Source: Mauremys mutica (Eukaryota; Chordata; Testudines; Geoemydidae). Taken from it: a DNA stretch of 64,000 bases. The stretch is taken from the NCBI RefSeq assembly GCF_020497125.1, contig NC_059076.1:12825951-12889950 (forward strand). Direction: 5' to 3'. The notes beneath the pieces are model-generated. The model had not been told where the DNA came from, searched no databases, and worked only from the letters and a program-made list of their open reading frames with translations. Of the stretch, positions 50,701 to 62,700 are shown piece after piece. Numbering within the stretch: the first letter of the stretch is position 1; every line of letters begins with the position of its first letter. Made by a program: the position numbers and the translations under genes.

Positions 50701-53700
50701 GAGATAAACCCACTACCTTGCTGTGAATGAGGCAGGCAGGGGGATGAGTGTTTGCTTGACGAGAGAAACAGCGGGGCGGAGAAAGGGAGTCCCATTGGAG
50801 CAGCTGCTTATCTGGTCTGCAGGCTGTTTGCAGTTAAGAGTAAGGGGTCGGGGAAATTTTCAGATTTTGCAAGGCAGGGAGCTGATACACAGTGTCGGCT
50901 CCAAAAATCCACTCTCCCTCTCTCCCCTACTCCCTGTCACACTCCACCCCACCCCCCTCTTTTGAAAAGCACGTTGCTGCCACTTGAACGCTGGGATAGC
51001 TGCCCATAATGCATCACTCCCAACAGCACTGCAAATGCTGCAAATGTGGCCACACTGCAGCGCTGGTAGCTGTGAGTGTGGCCACACACCAGCGCTGTCC
51101 CTACACAGCTGTACGAAAGCAGCTGTAACTCCCAGCGCTGCACATCTGCAAGTGTAGCCATACCCTTACCTACGGTTTATACTTTCTTTTAACTGCTGAC
51201 TCCTCTCCCGGAAACGCTCTGACAGGGCGAGCCAAGTAAAGAGACCGAGCACACGGCTAGCAGAGATGCTTGCACCTATTCTGTTGTCTACGGAGCTCAA
51301 TTGCTTAACATTCTCGTTGCACCTGCAGAGTCTTTCATTGCACGTTAGTTGGTCCTGTTAGTGCTGGCTGTCACATCAGCCCAGAGAACAACTCCGCTCG
51401 CGCCCATGTGCGGTGAGTGCACGACGCATGGGATCTAGTGACTCAGGAGATGTCTGTACTGCAGTGAGAGGTGTGACTGCTGCCCGGGCAGGCCGCTACT
51501 TTCAATCCAGTTAGCATGACTCAAAGCAGTGACGTCACAGCACTGCAGGCCACGAGCAGGGAGCCAGGGTTCCCCCCGTCACTACTATTTTTAGCCACAC
51601 TACCTAGATTATAGCTAGTGCAGGTAGGGCTGCCCGACTGCAGTGTAAACGTACCCGTAGGTGCAACGTGCATTAATATTACATGATGGCAGATATGCTC
51701 TACCAAGCAAACGCTCCTCACTGAAGTGCGCACTAAAGGGACCCAATGATATTAACATTGTTACGATTTGTTGCTTTTGCTTGGTCTAGAATTGTTGGAT
51801 CAGCTTCTCCATGGCCACCCACACCCACCTCCTTAAGCCAGGACACGTGCTAGGGCTCACGTGTTCCCTTAGTGGTATAATAAATACAACCCTTGGCTCT
51901 TTTCAGCTGCAGATCTCAAAGTAGTTGACGGAGTTGACCCCATTTTACTGGTAGGAGACGGAGGCAAAGAGGGGAGACGTCATTTCTCCAGGTCAGTGAC
52001 AGAGGAACAGAACCCAGTCTGCTGAGTCCCACGCTGGCTCCCTACTCTTGATGGCACTGCCACCTGCCAAGCGCCCTGCTGAGGCTTAGCTTAGAAAGCA
52101 GCACCTCGTGTACAGAATGTGGAAGGTCTTTTAGGCCAGAAGTATCGAGCTGTGAATTACATTTGCCGTTTGGGCACAAGTTTCCATCCAGAAGAATGGA
52201 CTAGCGGGGAATGCCCTCCTAGTGGGGTGGGAAACACGCGCCTCCTTTTCTGTCTCCTTCCTTGGCTTTGTCGCACTGGGGGGGGGCACTGCAGACCCAC
52301 GGAGCCTGTGTGATTGGCACAACATTTACAAAACAGCTGGCCAGGCCTGACGCTCTTGGTTTGAAATCATTTTCCTTCTCCCACGTGGCTTGTCTGCCAC
52401 GGCCGATGAGCCCCGTCTGCCCGATGAGAGGGGCAGAGAGGGGAAGTGACTTGGCCAAGGTCCCCCAGCAGGGCTCCCAAGTGCCAGGCCTGCACCCTCT
52501 GCACTGTACCATGCTGCCTTCCTGGCTAGATCTGCTTGCTGACAGGGACTCCTAGCAAAGCACTCTACAGTCACTGTCTTTAATGGAGTGGAAGAGGTTG
52601 GTCAAATTTGTTCCTACCCGCTCTGGGTCATCGCTCTACCCCGTATGCCTCTTGTGCCTTGACACTCTCTTTACGTGGTGTCTATTATTTGTATTGTGGT
52701 AGGGCCTAAGTGCCCCAGTATGGACCAGCGCACCAGTGCGCTAGGTGCTGCACAAACACAGAACTAGCAGGCAGTTCCTACCCCAAAGAGCTTGCAGCCC
52801 AAGTGTCGGCACCACATGACAAATGATCTTTTAGGCCCTGATCCAGTTTTAAACATGTAGCTGCTCCACAGATTTCAAGTGAAGTTGAGGATCCAGCTGA
52901 AGATTTTCCACTAGTGGGAGGCTGGTCATGATGGGCAGGGGTGAAGGGAAAGGTGCTATCCATGAGTCTGGCAGTGAAGATTTGGCAAAGGGACACCACT
53001 ATGATGTGTGAGATGCAGGTTGTATGTGCTCAGCGTGGGTTACCATTGCGCTGTTGGGGCACATGCTGTCTGGAGCCGTTTCTCAGACCGAGAATGGACT
53101 ACCTGGGATGGCTTTCCTAAGGGCAGGAGAGGGGCTGGGACGCTGCGGCACTCACCGTGGAACCAGGGTGCTATCCTGTCCGTGGATTTCTCATAACCAG
53201 CCTGAAGAGGAAACTGCTCTTCTTTAAACCACCTGATGATGCTCTCCTGGGTGGAAGTGGAGATGGTCCTCTGCACGCCCGGATTCCTGCGGTTCCAAGA
53301 GACTCGTGGTTTGTCCAGTGAGGTCACAACCCAGAATCCAAGTTCTGTTCTCTACAGGTTCTTCATCACGGCTCATCACAGTAAAGGTATGTAGGCAACT
53401 AACTCCCATCAAAACCACTTGCAGTTAGGCACCTAAATACCTTCGAGAGTCTAGGCCTGAGGACCTAAGTTAGCTTTGCCAAAGAGCAGCTGCTTAGATC
53501 TTGGGGCGTGGATGCTCTCTGGTTAGATGGATTAAAGCGAGCCTAATACGCCGGGGTCATTTGAAATCATTGTATTATTGGAGCTACCCACATCCATTGA
53601 AAGGGGCACTTCTGCCTGGCTCTAGGAGCTCATGGAGAATTCTTAAATAGACAGCTGGGACACGGACCTGCAGCTAGAGCCGGCTAGGAGAGGATTTATT

Positions 53701-56700
53701 CCCTCTCCCCTGGGGAAAATTCTGCTGAACACACAAGCTGGCCAGAATTTCTCTTTGAAATTCCCTGGATTTTTTGCCAAACCCAAAGAACTTCATTTTT
53801 TTTTATCAAACTAAAAATTGACAAAACTAGAGAGAAAAGTTGTGAAGATTTCCACTTCGTCACAGAGCCACTTTCCATGGAGAAGAAAAGCCGAGCATAA
53901 TTGTTGGCTGGCTCTATGTATCACTCACTCTCAATTGTTAATCAACATGCCCACAGCGGCCAGCAGCAAAACATACGAGATCCGCCCCTAGAGCCATTGC
54001 ACAGCCGGGAGAGCACGGGGCCCTTGCAGCATGGCTGGCAGGTCAGCGACTGGGACTATTTCAAACTAAGGGGAGGACAAGTTCCCAAACCCAGGGGGGC
54101 ACCCTGCCAGCTGTTCCTGTCTTGTGGGGCCCCAGCAGATCTCGGCTGCAAGGGGAATCTCAGAGGAGATGGTCCCAGGCTAATAAGGAATAGATCTGTC
54201 CCGTCCAGAGCACCTTGCCTTGGAAGCGCATGCAGCGTAGACAGCTCGTGTCTGATGAAAGGTGTCATGGTAGTGTATGAAGGTTACTAATCTCTAAGGC
54301 CTAGGACCACCCCTACCCTCCCCGTCCCACAACAGAAAGATCCCAGACACTTTCATCACCGGGGGCAGTTCTTACCTGTGGGGCCTCCCATTGGCTCCCC
54401 CAGAGTTTAGGGTTTTAGGCTTGGGTGGAAGGGAAGGACGGGGGGGCAAGCTCTGCTCCTTGCTCCCAAAATTCTTGGAGACTTCGGCTACCTTCCCTTT
54501 GCGGATCCCTTGCAGCGACAGCCTGTTGTAGTCGTCCCTGGCCTGCTTGGCAATGGAGCGTCTCCGCTCGTCAGCGGCTTTGGATTTCCTCACTGGAACA
54601 GAAGGGAGGCGTTGAAACCCACTGCCCCTCTACACCCCGCCAGGCTCGCTGAAGCTAAGGAGTTGCCTATTTCATATGGGCTAGATCGTGCCCTGAGGCC
54701 ACCTCTAGACCCAGCTCCTCCCCCATCCCCGGTTCTCTCCTGAGCACACCTTGGCTGTGCAGCAATGGGCGGGGGGTGCAGACCGATTTCATTACCGGTA
54801 AGGGAGGGAATGACAGGAAAAGTTTGTGCACCACTGCTGTATAGTCTCCCTCTCGCACACACACACACACACACCAGCGGGGGATTTAAGGGCTGTTGTA
54901 GGCTCTCAAACTACTTTTGAAAGTGACTAGTTTCCAGGGCGACGACGACCTTGGTCGCAGTGCACTGCTGCGTAGCGCTGACTCCAGAGCTGGTGGAAGT
55001 AGGGTGAGAAGCGCCAAGCCGGGGTACGGTGGCATAAGGCTGGCGTAAAATGCCCCGGCACAGGACTGATGCCAATGGGTGTGCTACCGGGGATGGGTGA
55101 GGGCCAGTGCAGGCACCGCCTGGGGGGATTTAGTCACCTAAGTAGCACCTGATTTTCACAAATATGACACAGCCAGTTGGGAGCTGCTAGCTGCTCAGTA
55201 CTTTGACAATCAGGCCAGTTACTTAGTTGCCTTGGTATGGCCTAACTTCATCCTAGCTGGAAGTGAGACATATTTGTAATACACCATCACCCTCTCCTGG
55301 ACACCCAGGGACACGGCAGCTTCTGGCCCTCGACCACTAACCGTGGGGCAATGCCCCCTCGCAAGGCACAGCAGGAGACACCCGCCCCAGAGCACTAGCA
55401 GAGTTCAGGAATCAATATGGACCCACAGTCCTAGACAGCGGGGGCAGCTCGGCCCTGCCCCACAGAGCCAGCCCCCCGGACACACTGCAGGGCTGAAAGT
55501 ATCCAAGCACCTTCCCAGCCAAAACGTCTTAGAATTTTTTGTTCCATGAAATTTTTTGACAGTTTGACCTTCTGCTTCAATTCTGAATGGAACCTAATTT
55601 CAAAACATCCATATTTCCCATGGGACAATACCCCCGTTTCCTAACCACCTGTAGTCTTCATGCTACAGAGCCGGGTGACACTGGGCCAGCTTAGCTATCT
55701 AGTGACGCTGCATTAATCAAGAGAGGCCCCCGTACATCAGCCAAGTGACCAGCTCCGATTCCACAGAAGAATCAGACCAGTTAAAGGAAGGGGAGACACC
55801 AGCATCTCTTACAGGATTCCTGCCACTCGGGATCGTCCTTGTCCGATTTCTGCCCTGACTCCTGGGCCTCCTTCCGGTCGGTGTTAGTGTGCAGCGCCCT
55901 CTCCGCAGATGCTCTCATCCCTCCGGGCCTCCTCCTTGCTAATTCCTTCCCCTGTTAGGAGACAATGTGTGTACTGCCTGGTGCCCGGCTTGGTTTCTGC
56001 TGACTGCCTTGAGCAGTCTCTGGACTCCAGGGATTCGTTTCTTTAGGGTCTCCTGTGAAATAAGTGGGGTTCCCCAACACACCGACCTCCCTCCTCCCCG
56101 CTACCTGGGAGCCCAGGGCTTCTGGGGTCCATTCGTGGGCACAGGCTACGCAGATCATCAGGCCAGGGCAGGCTGAGCTCGAGGGGTAGGATGTGACAGT
56201 AAATGACTCTAAAGGCCACATCCTGAGCTGTGGCCAAGGAGCGCTCCCCGGGAGGGAGTGGAGGGGGCTGTTTTATCCTCAGCAGGCTCAGGACCAGCCC
56301 ACTCCCCCACACAGACCAGAACAGCTGCCAAAGACCTGCAAGGCCCCATTCTGGGGCTCACTGAGACCTTACAATATCCTATTGATTCTTGTTTCACTCA
56401 CACCCCGTGACACATGGAGCCCCTTGTCCATTGCCAGCTTTGCTTTAAGATCCTCCTGCAACAGGTTCAGAGCTGCTTGTGGAGGAGAGAGAGTTTGGAG
56501 TCAGCCTGGAAAAGCTCTTTGGCTGTATCTGCCCTGGGCACAGCGGCACACAGGAAATCTATGAAGCGTGAATATGCTGCAAGGGCCTGTGGGACAACAG
56601 TGCGTCCCCTGCTACTGTCCCGAGTCCCAGTCTTGGTTACTTTAACTCCTGAGAGAGAGCGGAGATCGGAGCGGGCCAGAGAAGGGCAGGAGCTACTTTA

Positions 56701-59700
56701 TAGCGCGACTGGCTGGCAAAACTGTAATACTGCAAAAGTGGGGTTATTTAGCTTGGAGAGGAGAATTAGAGGGGACTCTGCTGAGATGACGGATGTGCTG
56801 AAAAAGGGCTGGCCCCTCCTTTGCTAGCCCGAAACCTGGGCTGCCAGCTGCAGCGTGAGGCCGGCAGTTTGAGGATAAAAGGCATTCTGATGCAGCATAG
56901 AAGCAGTCAGTGGAACTCACTGCTGCAGGATGGGGCACGGGGTTTCAATCATGGTGGGCACAGACGCTGTCTTTTCCTTTTCTTCGAGGGTGCTCAACCC
57001 CCGCTTGCCCCAATGCCTGGCCCCCACTCCGCCCCTTCCCCCAAGGCCCCATCTTCACTCTGCCTCTTCCCACCCCCCACTCTGCCCCCTCCCCGAGACC
57101 CCTGCCACCCACTTCCCCCAAACCCCTCCCTGAGCCGCCAGACAGCTGTTTGGTAGTGGTTCCGCCCCCTATTGCCTGTTGGGAGGTGATGAGTGGGGCG
57201 GGGAACAGCTGTGGCTGGTGGGTGCTGAGCATGCACTATCATTTTTCCGGAGCACCCATGGAGGCGGTGCCCTGCATAGTGGAGGCCAGAGACATTATGC
57301 CTGTCTGGGGTGGGACAATGGTTCTTGCTACCTAGCTTTTAAGAGATGTAACCACCCCGGGAGCTATTATGCCGGCTGTGGGTCCTGAGGAGCCACCTAG
57401 GCTGGGTGAACGTCCCTGGCCAGCTCTGCTCGAAGGGCTGCAGAGCAGACTCTAGCCCCCTGCCTGGGCGTGTGAAAAGCACGCGGGCTCACTGCTTACC
57501 TGCTGAAAGTCGTACTTCCTCGTCTGAGCCTTGGAATCGGCCAACATCTGCTGCACGTCTCTGCCATTAGTGGGAGCAGCCTAGACGTTCAATGGCAAAC
57601 AACCCCAGCGTTAGCACTGGAGCTCTTCCCATTCCTCCACGGGCCGTATACACATCGGCCCAGCTCTGGCCCTCATGTTTAAACGTCATGCTGGAGGTTT
57701 CGTTTAAAATCACACTTTTTAATATCTCCAGATAGTTAGAATGCGGTGGCCCTTTTAGTGCCCATCTCACGGCTGGTCCCTGGATGCACTGCTCCCCCCT
57801 TGGGAATCTCACACCCATCGTTTATTCCAGACCCCGCAGTTCATCCTCACACGGGATTGGCCCCCACTCAAGGCCGAGGTCTGATTGTGCTAGGCGCTGC
57901 ACGAAGTGAGAGACGGTCCCTGCGCTGCGGAGTTTACAGCGTAGAGAGACAAGAGAGGCAAAGGGTGGCTGACGGACAGAACCAGCATCCCCAGCTGAGG
58001 AATTGAGACAGGCAGATTAGGTGACTCGCCCTGGGACACACACGGAGTGTGTGGCAAAGATGGGACCAGGCCATAGCTCTCATGAGCCCCATTCCAGTGC
58101 CTGAGCCCCAAGCCCAGCCTTCCCTTCTACTGCATCTCACTGAGATTGGGGCGACCCTTAGTCCCTACACCATGTGTGTGTGTGGGGGGGGGGTCTGAGG
58201 ACCTCACAGCTAGAGCCTTGGACACCCCTGACCTCTGACTTAGAGAGATAAGGAGGAAGGGATCCCTGTAGCCTGAAAGAGCGCTGCACGTATCCCCTTC
58301 TGCATTCTAGAGCCCCGCCCTCTGAATGCAACTCTCCTGCAATAGTCTCCATAACCAAGGCCTGGCCCTCCTAAAGGCAGTGGCTGAATGGAGAGGAAGG
58401 AAGGTCTCGGGGTTAGGACTCGGGAGACCCAGATTCAAGTGTCTGCTCTGCCACCGACTCCCTGTGTGAGCTTGGGCAATTCACTTAGCCCCTCTGTGCC
58501 TCAGCCCCCCAGCCATGCAATGGGGATAACAGCAGTGCCCTACCTCACAAGCTACTAGGAGGATTAGTGTGTTGAAGAGTGCGAGGTGCTCGGATCCTGT
58601 GGTGACAGGCACCATGTCAGTACTATGGATCAATAATTGGAAACCGTTGTCTCTGCTTGCTGAGAGAGTTTGCCAGCAGCCAGAATCCCGGTTATCGAGC
58701 CGCGTTATCATGGTTTCTTGTACTTTGAGACAAACACAGCCGGGCTTATCTCTGAACCCTCTCGCACAGAACTGAATGTGGAGGTCAGAGCCACCTCCGT
58801 CGGCATGGGCGATAATGCTCTTCCGGAACGCCACTGTGGGACTTCCTTGGCATCCCCTTCCTCAGAACCATTATTCCCCCTTAAATATTAACCCAGGCGT
58901 CTCTCCCTGCTCTGCTCAGACAGAGACATGGAAATGGAAGTCATGCACCTTTCCCAGGTGAAAAATCGTTCTCACGTCAGTTATTAGAACAATGGAGATG
59001 TAAAAAAAAGGACAAGCCTTAGACAGCACAATGACCATCCCACATCTTGGCCTGTGTCTCATCTCAGGACTGACAGTCTCAGGCGTTCAGAAAACACTGA
59101 AGGGTTTGACAAACCATGAGAGTGTCTTACAAATCACAAGATTTAAAAAAATTGGGGGGGTGGGGATTCTTTCCCTTCTGGTTTTTGAGCTTTTAGTGAT
59201 CATGTTTTAAGCTCCTCTCATGAGAAACAGAAATCTCCTTCAGTGAGAGAATAAAGCTGAGCTTCTCACCTAATCCCATGACTCCAGAGTTGAGACTAAG
59301 AAAACCACCACACGTTGGAAGACTTGCAATAAAACCCATGAGAGCTGGCAACACTGAGGTCACCTCATGGATGCCTTGCTGTCGACTCAGGCTCGATGTG
59401 GCCCAAACCAAGCCTTAAGCGAGTTACCTTGCTTTTCTACACTGATGACAGAGCCACATGTGGTTTTAGACACATAGGGTATGGCTACACTGGCGAGTTG
59501 CAGCGCTGGAAAGCTTCCACCAGCGCTGCAATTAGTAAGTGGCCACACCTGCAGGGCACTTCCAGCGCTGCAACTCCCTGGCTGCAGCGCTGGCCGTACA
59601 CCTCACTCGGCATGGGGAATAAGGATTCCAGCGCTGGTGCTGCAGCGTTGGTCATCAAGTGTGGCCACACACCAGCGCTGTGATTGGCCTCCAGGGTATA

Positions 59701-62700
59701 AGGTGTATCCCAGAATGCTTTTATAAATTACTCTCTTTGTTTTGTTATGCAGCCTCTCTTTGTTTTGTTATGAACCGTTGCTTATCTAAAAAACAAACAG
59801 AGCTCCTGTTTGCTGTGATCATCTGTACCTGGCTGTAAACAATCAAATGAGAGGCAGGCAGGGAGGGAGTGAAACAGCGGGGAGTCGTGTTGGCTGCAGG
59901 CTGTTTGCAATTAAGAGTTAAGACTAAGGGGTCGGAAACATGTTCTGATTTTTCAATGCAGGAAGCTAAACACACAGTGTTGGCTCCAAAAATCCCCTCT
60001 CTCTTTCCCCCCGCTCCCTGTCACACTAGACCCCACTCCACCCCCCTCTTTTGAAAAGCACGTTGCGGCCACTTGAACGCTGGGATAGCTGCCCATAATG
60101 CATCACTCCCAACAGCGCTGCAAATACTGCAAATGTGGCCACACACCAGCGCTGGTAGCTGTGAGTGTGGCCACACACCAGCACTGGCCCTGCACAGCTG
60201 GATGACCAGCGCTGCAAACCGTAAGTGTAGCCACACCCTATACTTGCAATTCTACACAGCAGTAACAACTAAGGACCTAACCCAAACTCACTGGACTCAA
60301 TGGAAGTCTTTCCAGTAACTTGAACGGCTTTTGGCTCAGGCGTTAAGCATGCCAGTGACATGTGTGGATAATAGATATTTAGCTCAGCAGCCTGTTCCGG
60401 AGTCCCAGACTGAGAGATTGTGCTCCATTGTGCCAGGCAGTGCACACGCACAGAGCTGAACTGAGAGACAGTCCCTGCCCCAAAGAGCTCACGGTCTAGA
60501 CAGACAGACACACAAAGGATAAGAAAGGAAGCATTATAATCCCCATTTTACAGAAGGGAGACTGAGGCACAGAAAAACAAAGCGACTTGCTCATTACTAC
60601 AGAGAGAAAGGGTGGTACGGCTCAGAACAGAGCCCTGATCCCCCAAGTCCCATGCTAGTACTTCAGCCACAAGACTATCCTTCCTCTCAAGAAGGTTGCT
60701 CTCCTGAGTTGCATGGCTTCTCCAAAACATACACAAAAGGAGCCTTTAAAAATCAAATGGCTTTTTCCAATTCACGTTTCAATTTATCAAACACTGGCCC
60801 CATTCAGCACAGAGTCTTTGCAACCGCCCCCCCGCCCCCGAAGTTATGCGCTTCTGAGCAGTGTTCGGAGAACAGAAAACAAGTACCTGAGCATGATCCC
60901 AGCTTCTCTCCTTTTTAGCAGCTGTTATCACATCTTCCTTCTCCCTCTCTCCAGTTTCCTCCTCCTTCCTTTTGGCATCTGCCCCACCCAGGGCTCCTGG
61001 CTGAGAATGCAGGGACCATGGTACAGCCGGTTCAAGGAATGTTTGACTTCCTCTGTGAAGACACCAAGCAGGAATTTTGGATTAGAATCAATAGTCTTCA
61101 GCCTTCCGCCTTCCAAACTACTGAAAGGAAATTACATGGCAATGAAGCAATTCTGCAGCCCAGCAGCAGCTCACAGAGACGAGCACTATGTCCATGCTCC
61201 TGGTGCTGAGACAATTAAAGTAATCACTCACTGCAGTTAATTGTGCACCCACATGCAGGCAGATACCTGTTGGCATAGAATCCGAATATCAGCTGCGGTG
61301 ATGAGCGGGATGCTGCCAACCTGAGCTCTCACGGGACCATCCCATAGCACTGTAAATAGATACTGTTCAAAGGCCGTATTTTCAGGAGCACCAGCACAGG
61401 GTTGGGGTTAGAGCAGGGGTGGGCAAACTATGGCCCACGGGCCATATCCGGACCACGGGACCCTCCTGCCCGGCCCCTGAGCTCCTGGCCCGGGATGCTA
61501 CCCCGGCCCCTCCCTTGCTGTCCCCCCTCCCCCGCAGCCTCAGCTCGCTCACTCCGCTGCCGGCGCAATCCTCCGGGCAGCAGGGCTGTGAGCTCCTGGG
61601 GCAATGCAGCTGCAGAGCCCGTCCTGACCCGGTCTCTGTGCTGCGTGGTGGCAGCGGCGTGGCCAGCCCCAGCCACCGGTGGTGCAGGCCGCGTGGTAAG
61701 GAAGCAGGGAGCAGGGGGGAGGGGTTGGATAGAGGACAGGGGAGTTCAGGGTGGTGGGCAGAAGGCGGGGGTGTGGATGCTGGTCGGAGGGGAAACGGGG
61801 TTGAACGGGGACAGGGGTACCGGGGGGGCAGTCAGGAAGGAGGGGGGTTGGATGGGGCAGCAGGGGGCAGTCAGGGGTTCCAGGGGCAGTCGGGGAAAGG
61901 GAGAAGGGTTGGTTGGATGGGGCAGGGGTCCCAGGGGGGCTGTCAGGAATGAGAGGAGCGGTTGGATGGGGCGGCGGAGGTCCGGGGGCAGTCAGGGGAC
62001 AGGGAGCGGGGTGTGTGGATGGGGCAGGGGTCCCAGGGGTGTCAGGAATGAGAGGATCGGTTGGATGGGGCGGCGGGGATCCGGGAGTGGTCAGGGAGCG
62101 GGGTGTGTGGATGGGGCAGGGGTCCCAGGGGGGCTGTCAGGAATGAGAGGAGCGGTTGGATGGGGCAGCGGGGATCCGGGAGTGGTCAGGGGACAGGGAG
62201 CGGGTGTGTGTGGATGGGGCAGGGGTCCCAGAGGGGCTGTCAGGGAACGGGGGGGTTGGATGGGGCAGGAGTCCCGGGGGGGCAGATAGGAGGTGGGGGC
62301 TGGGCCCCAGCCCCCTCCCCTAACCAGCCCTCCATACAATTTATGAAACCCGATGCGGCCCTCAGGCCAAAAAGTTTGCCCGCCCCGGGTTAGAGTCCCG
62401 GGTCAATGTGCATGTGGCAGCAGGGCTAAGAGGGGCTCCTGCACGCTGGAGGCTGGGAATCAGGGGGCATCTGGAGCCCCCATGTAATCTCTAGTCTGCA
62501 TCCTCTGCCATCTGCAGATGGCCTGGACCAATGCAGGTGCCCATGGAACCCCCTCCCCCGACTGCCGTGTCAGAGCAGGTAAAACAAACGAACCGGCTCC
62601 TTTCCCCAGCGCTCAATCCCCCCGTTATCTAAACTGATGGTCAAGGCCATCTGCAAATCATTCGTTAGTAGGCAAATCCACTCTCATGATTTGCATACAA

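Noticed and set aside
61402..62289. 295-codon plus-strand open frame
   Set aside because: It is a Gly-rich translation of the G-rich minisatellite inside a hAT-type element. The same DNA is open in other frames too, and no domain is visible.
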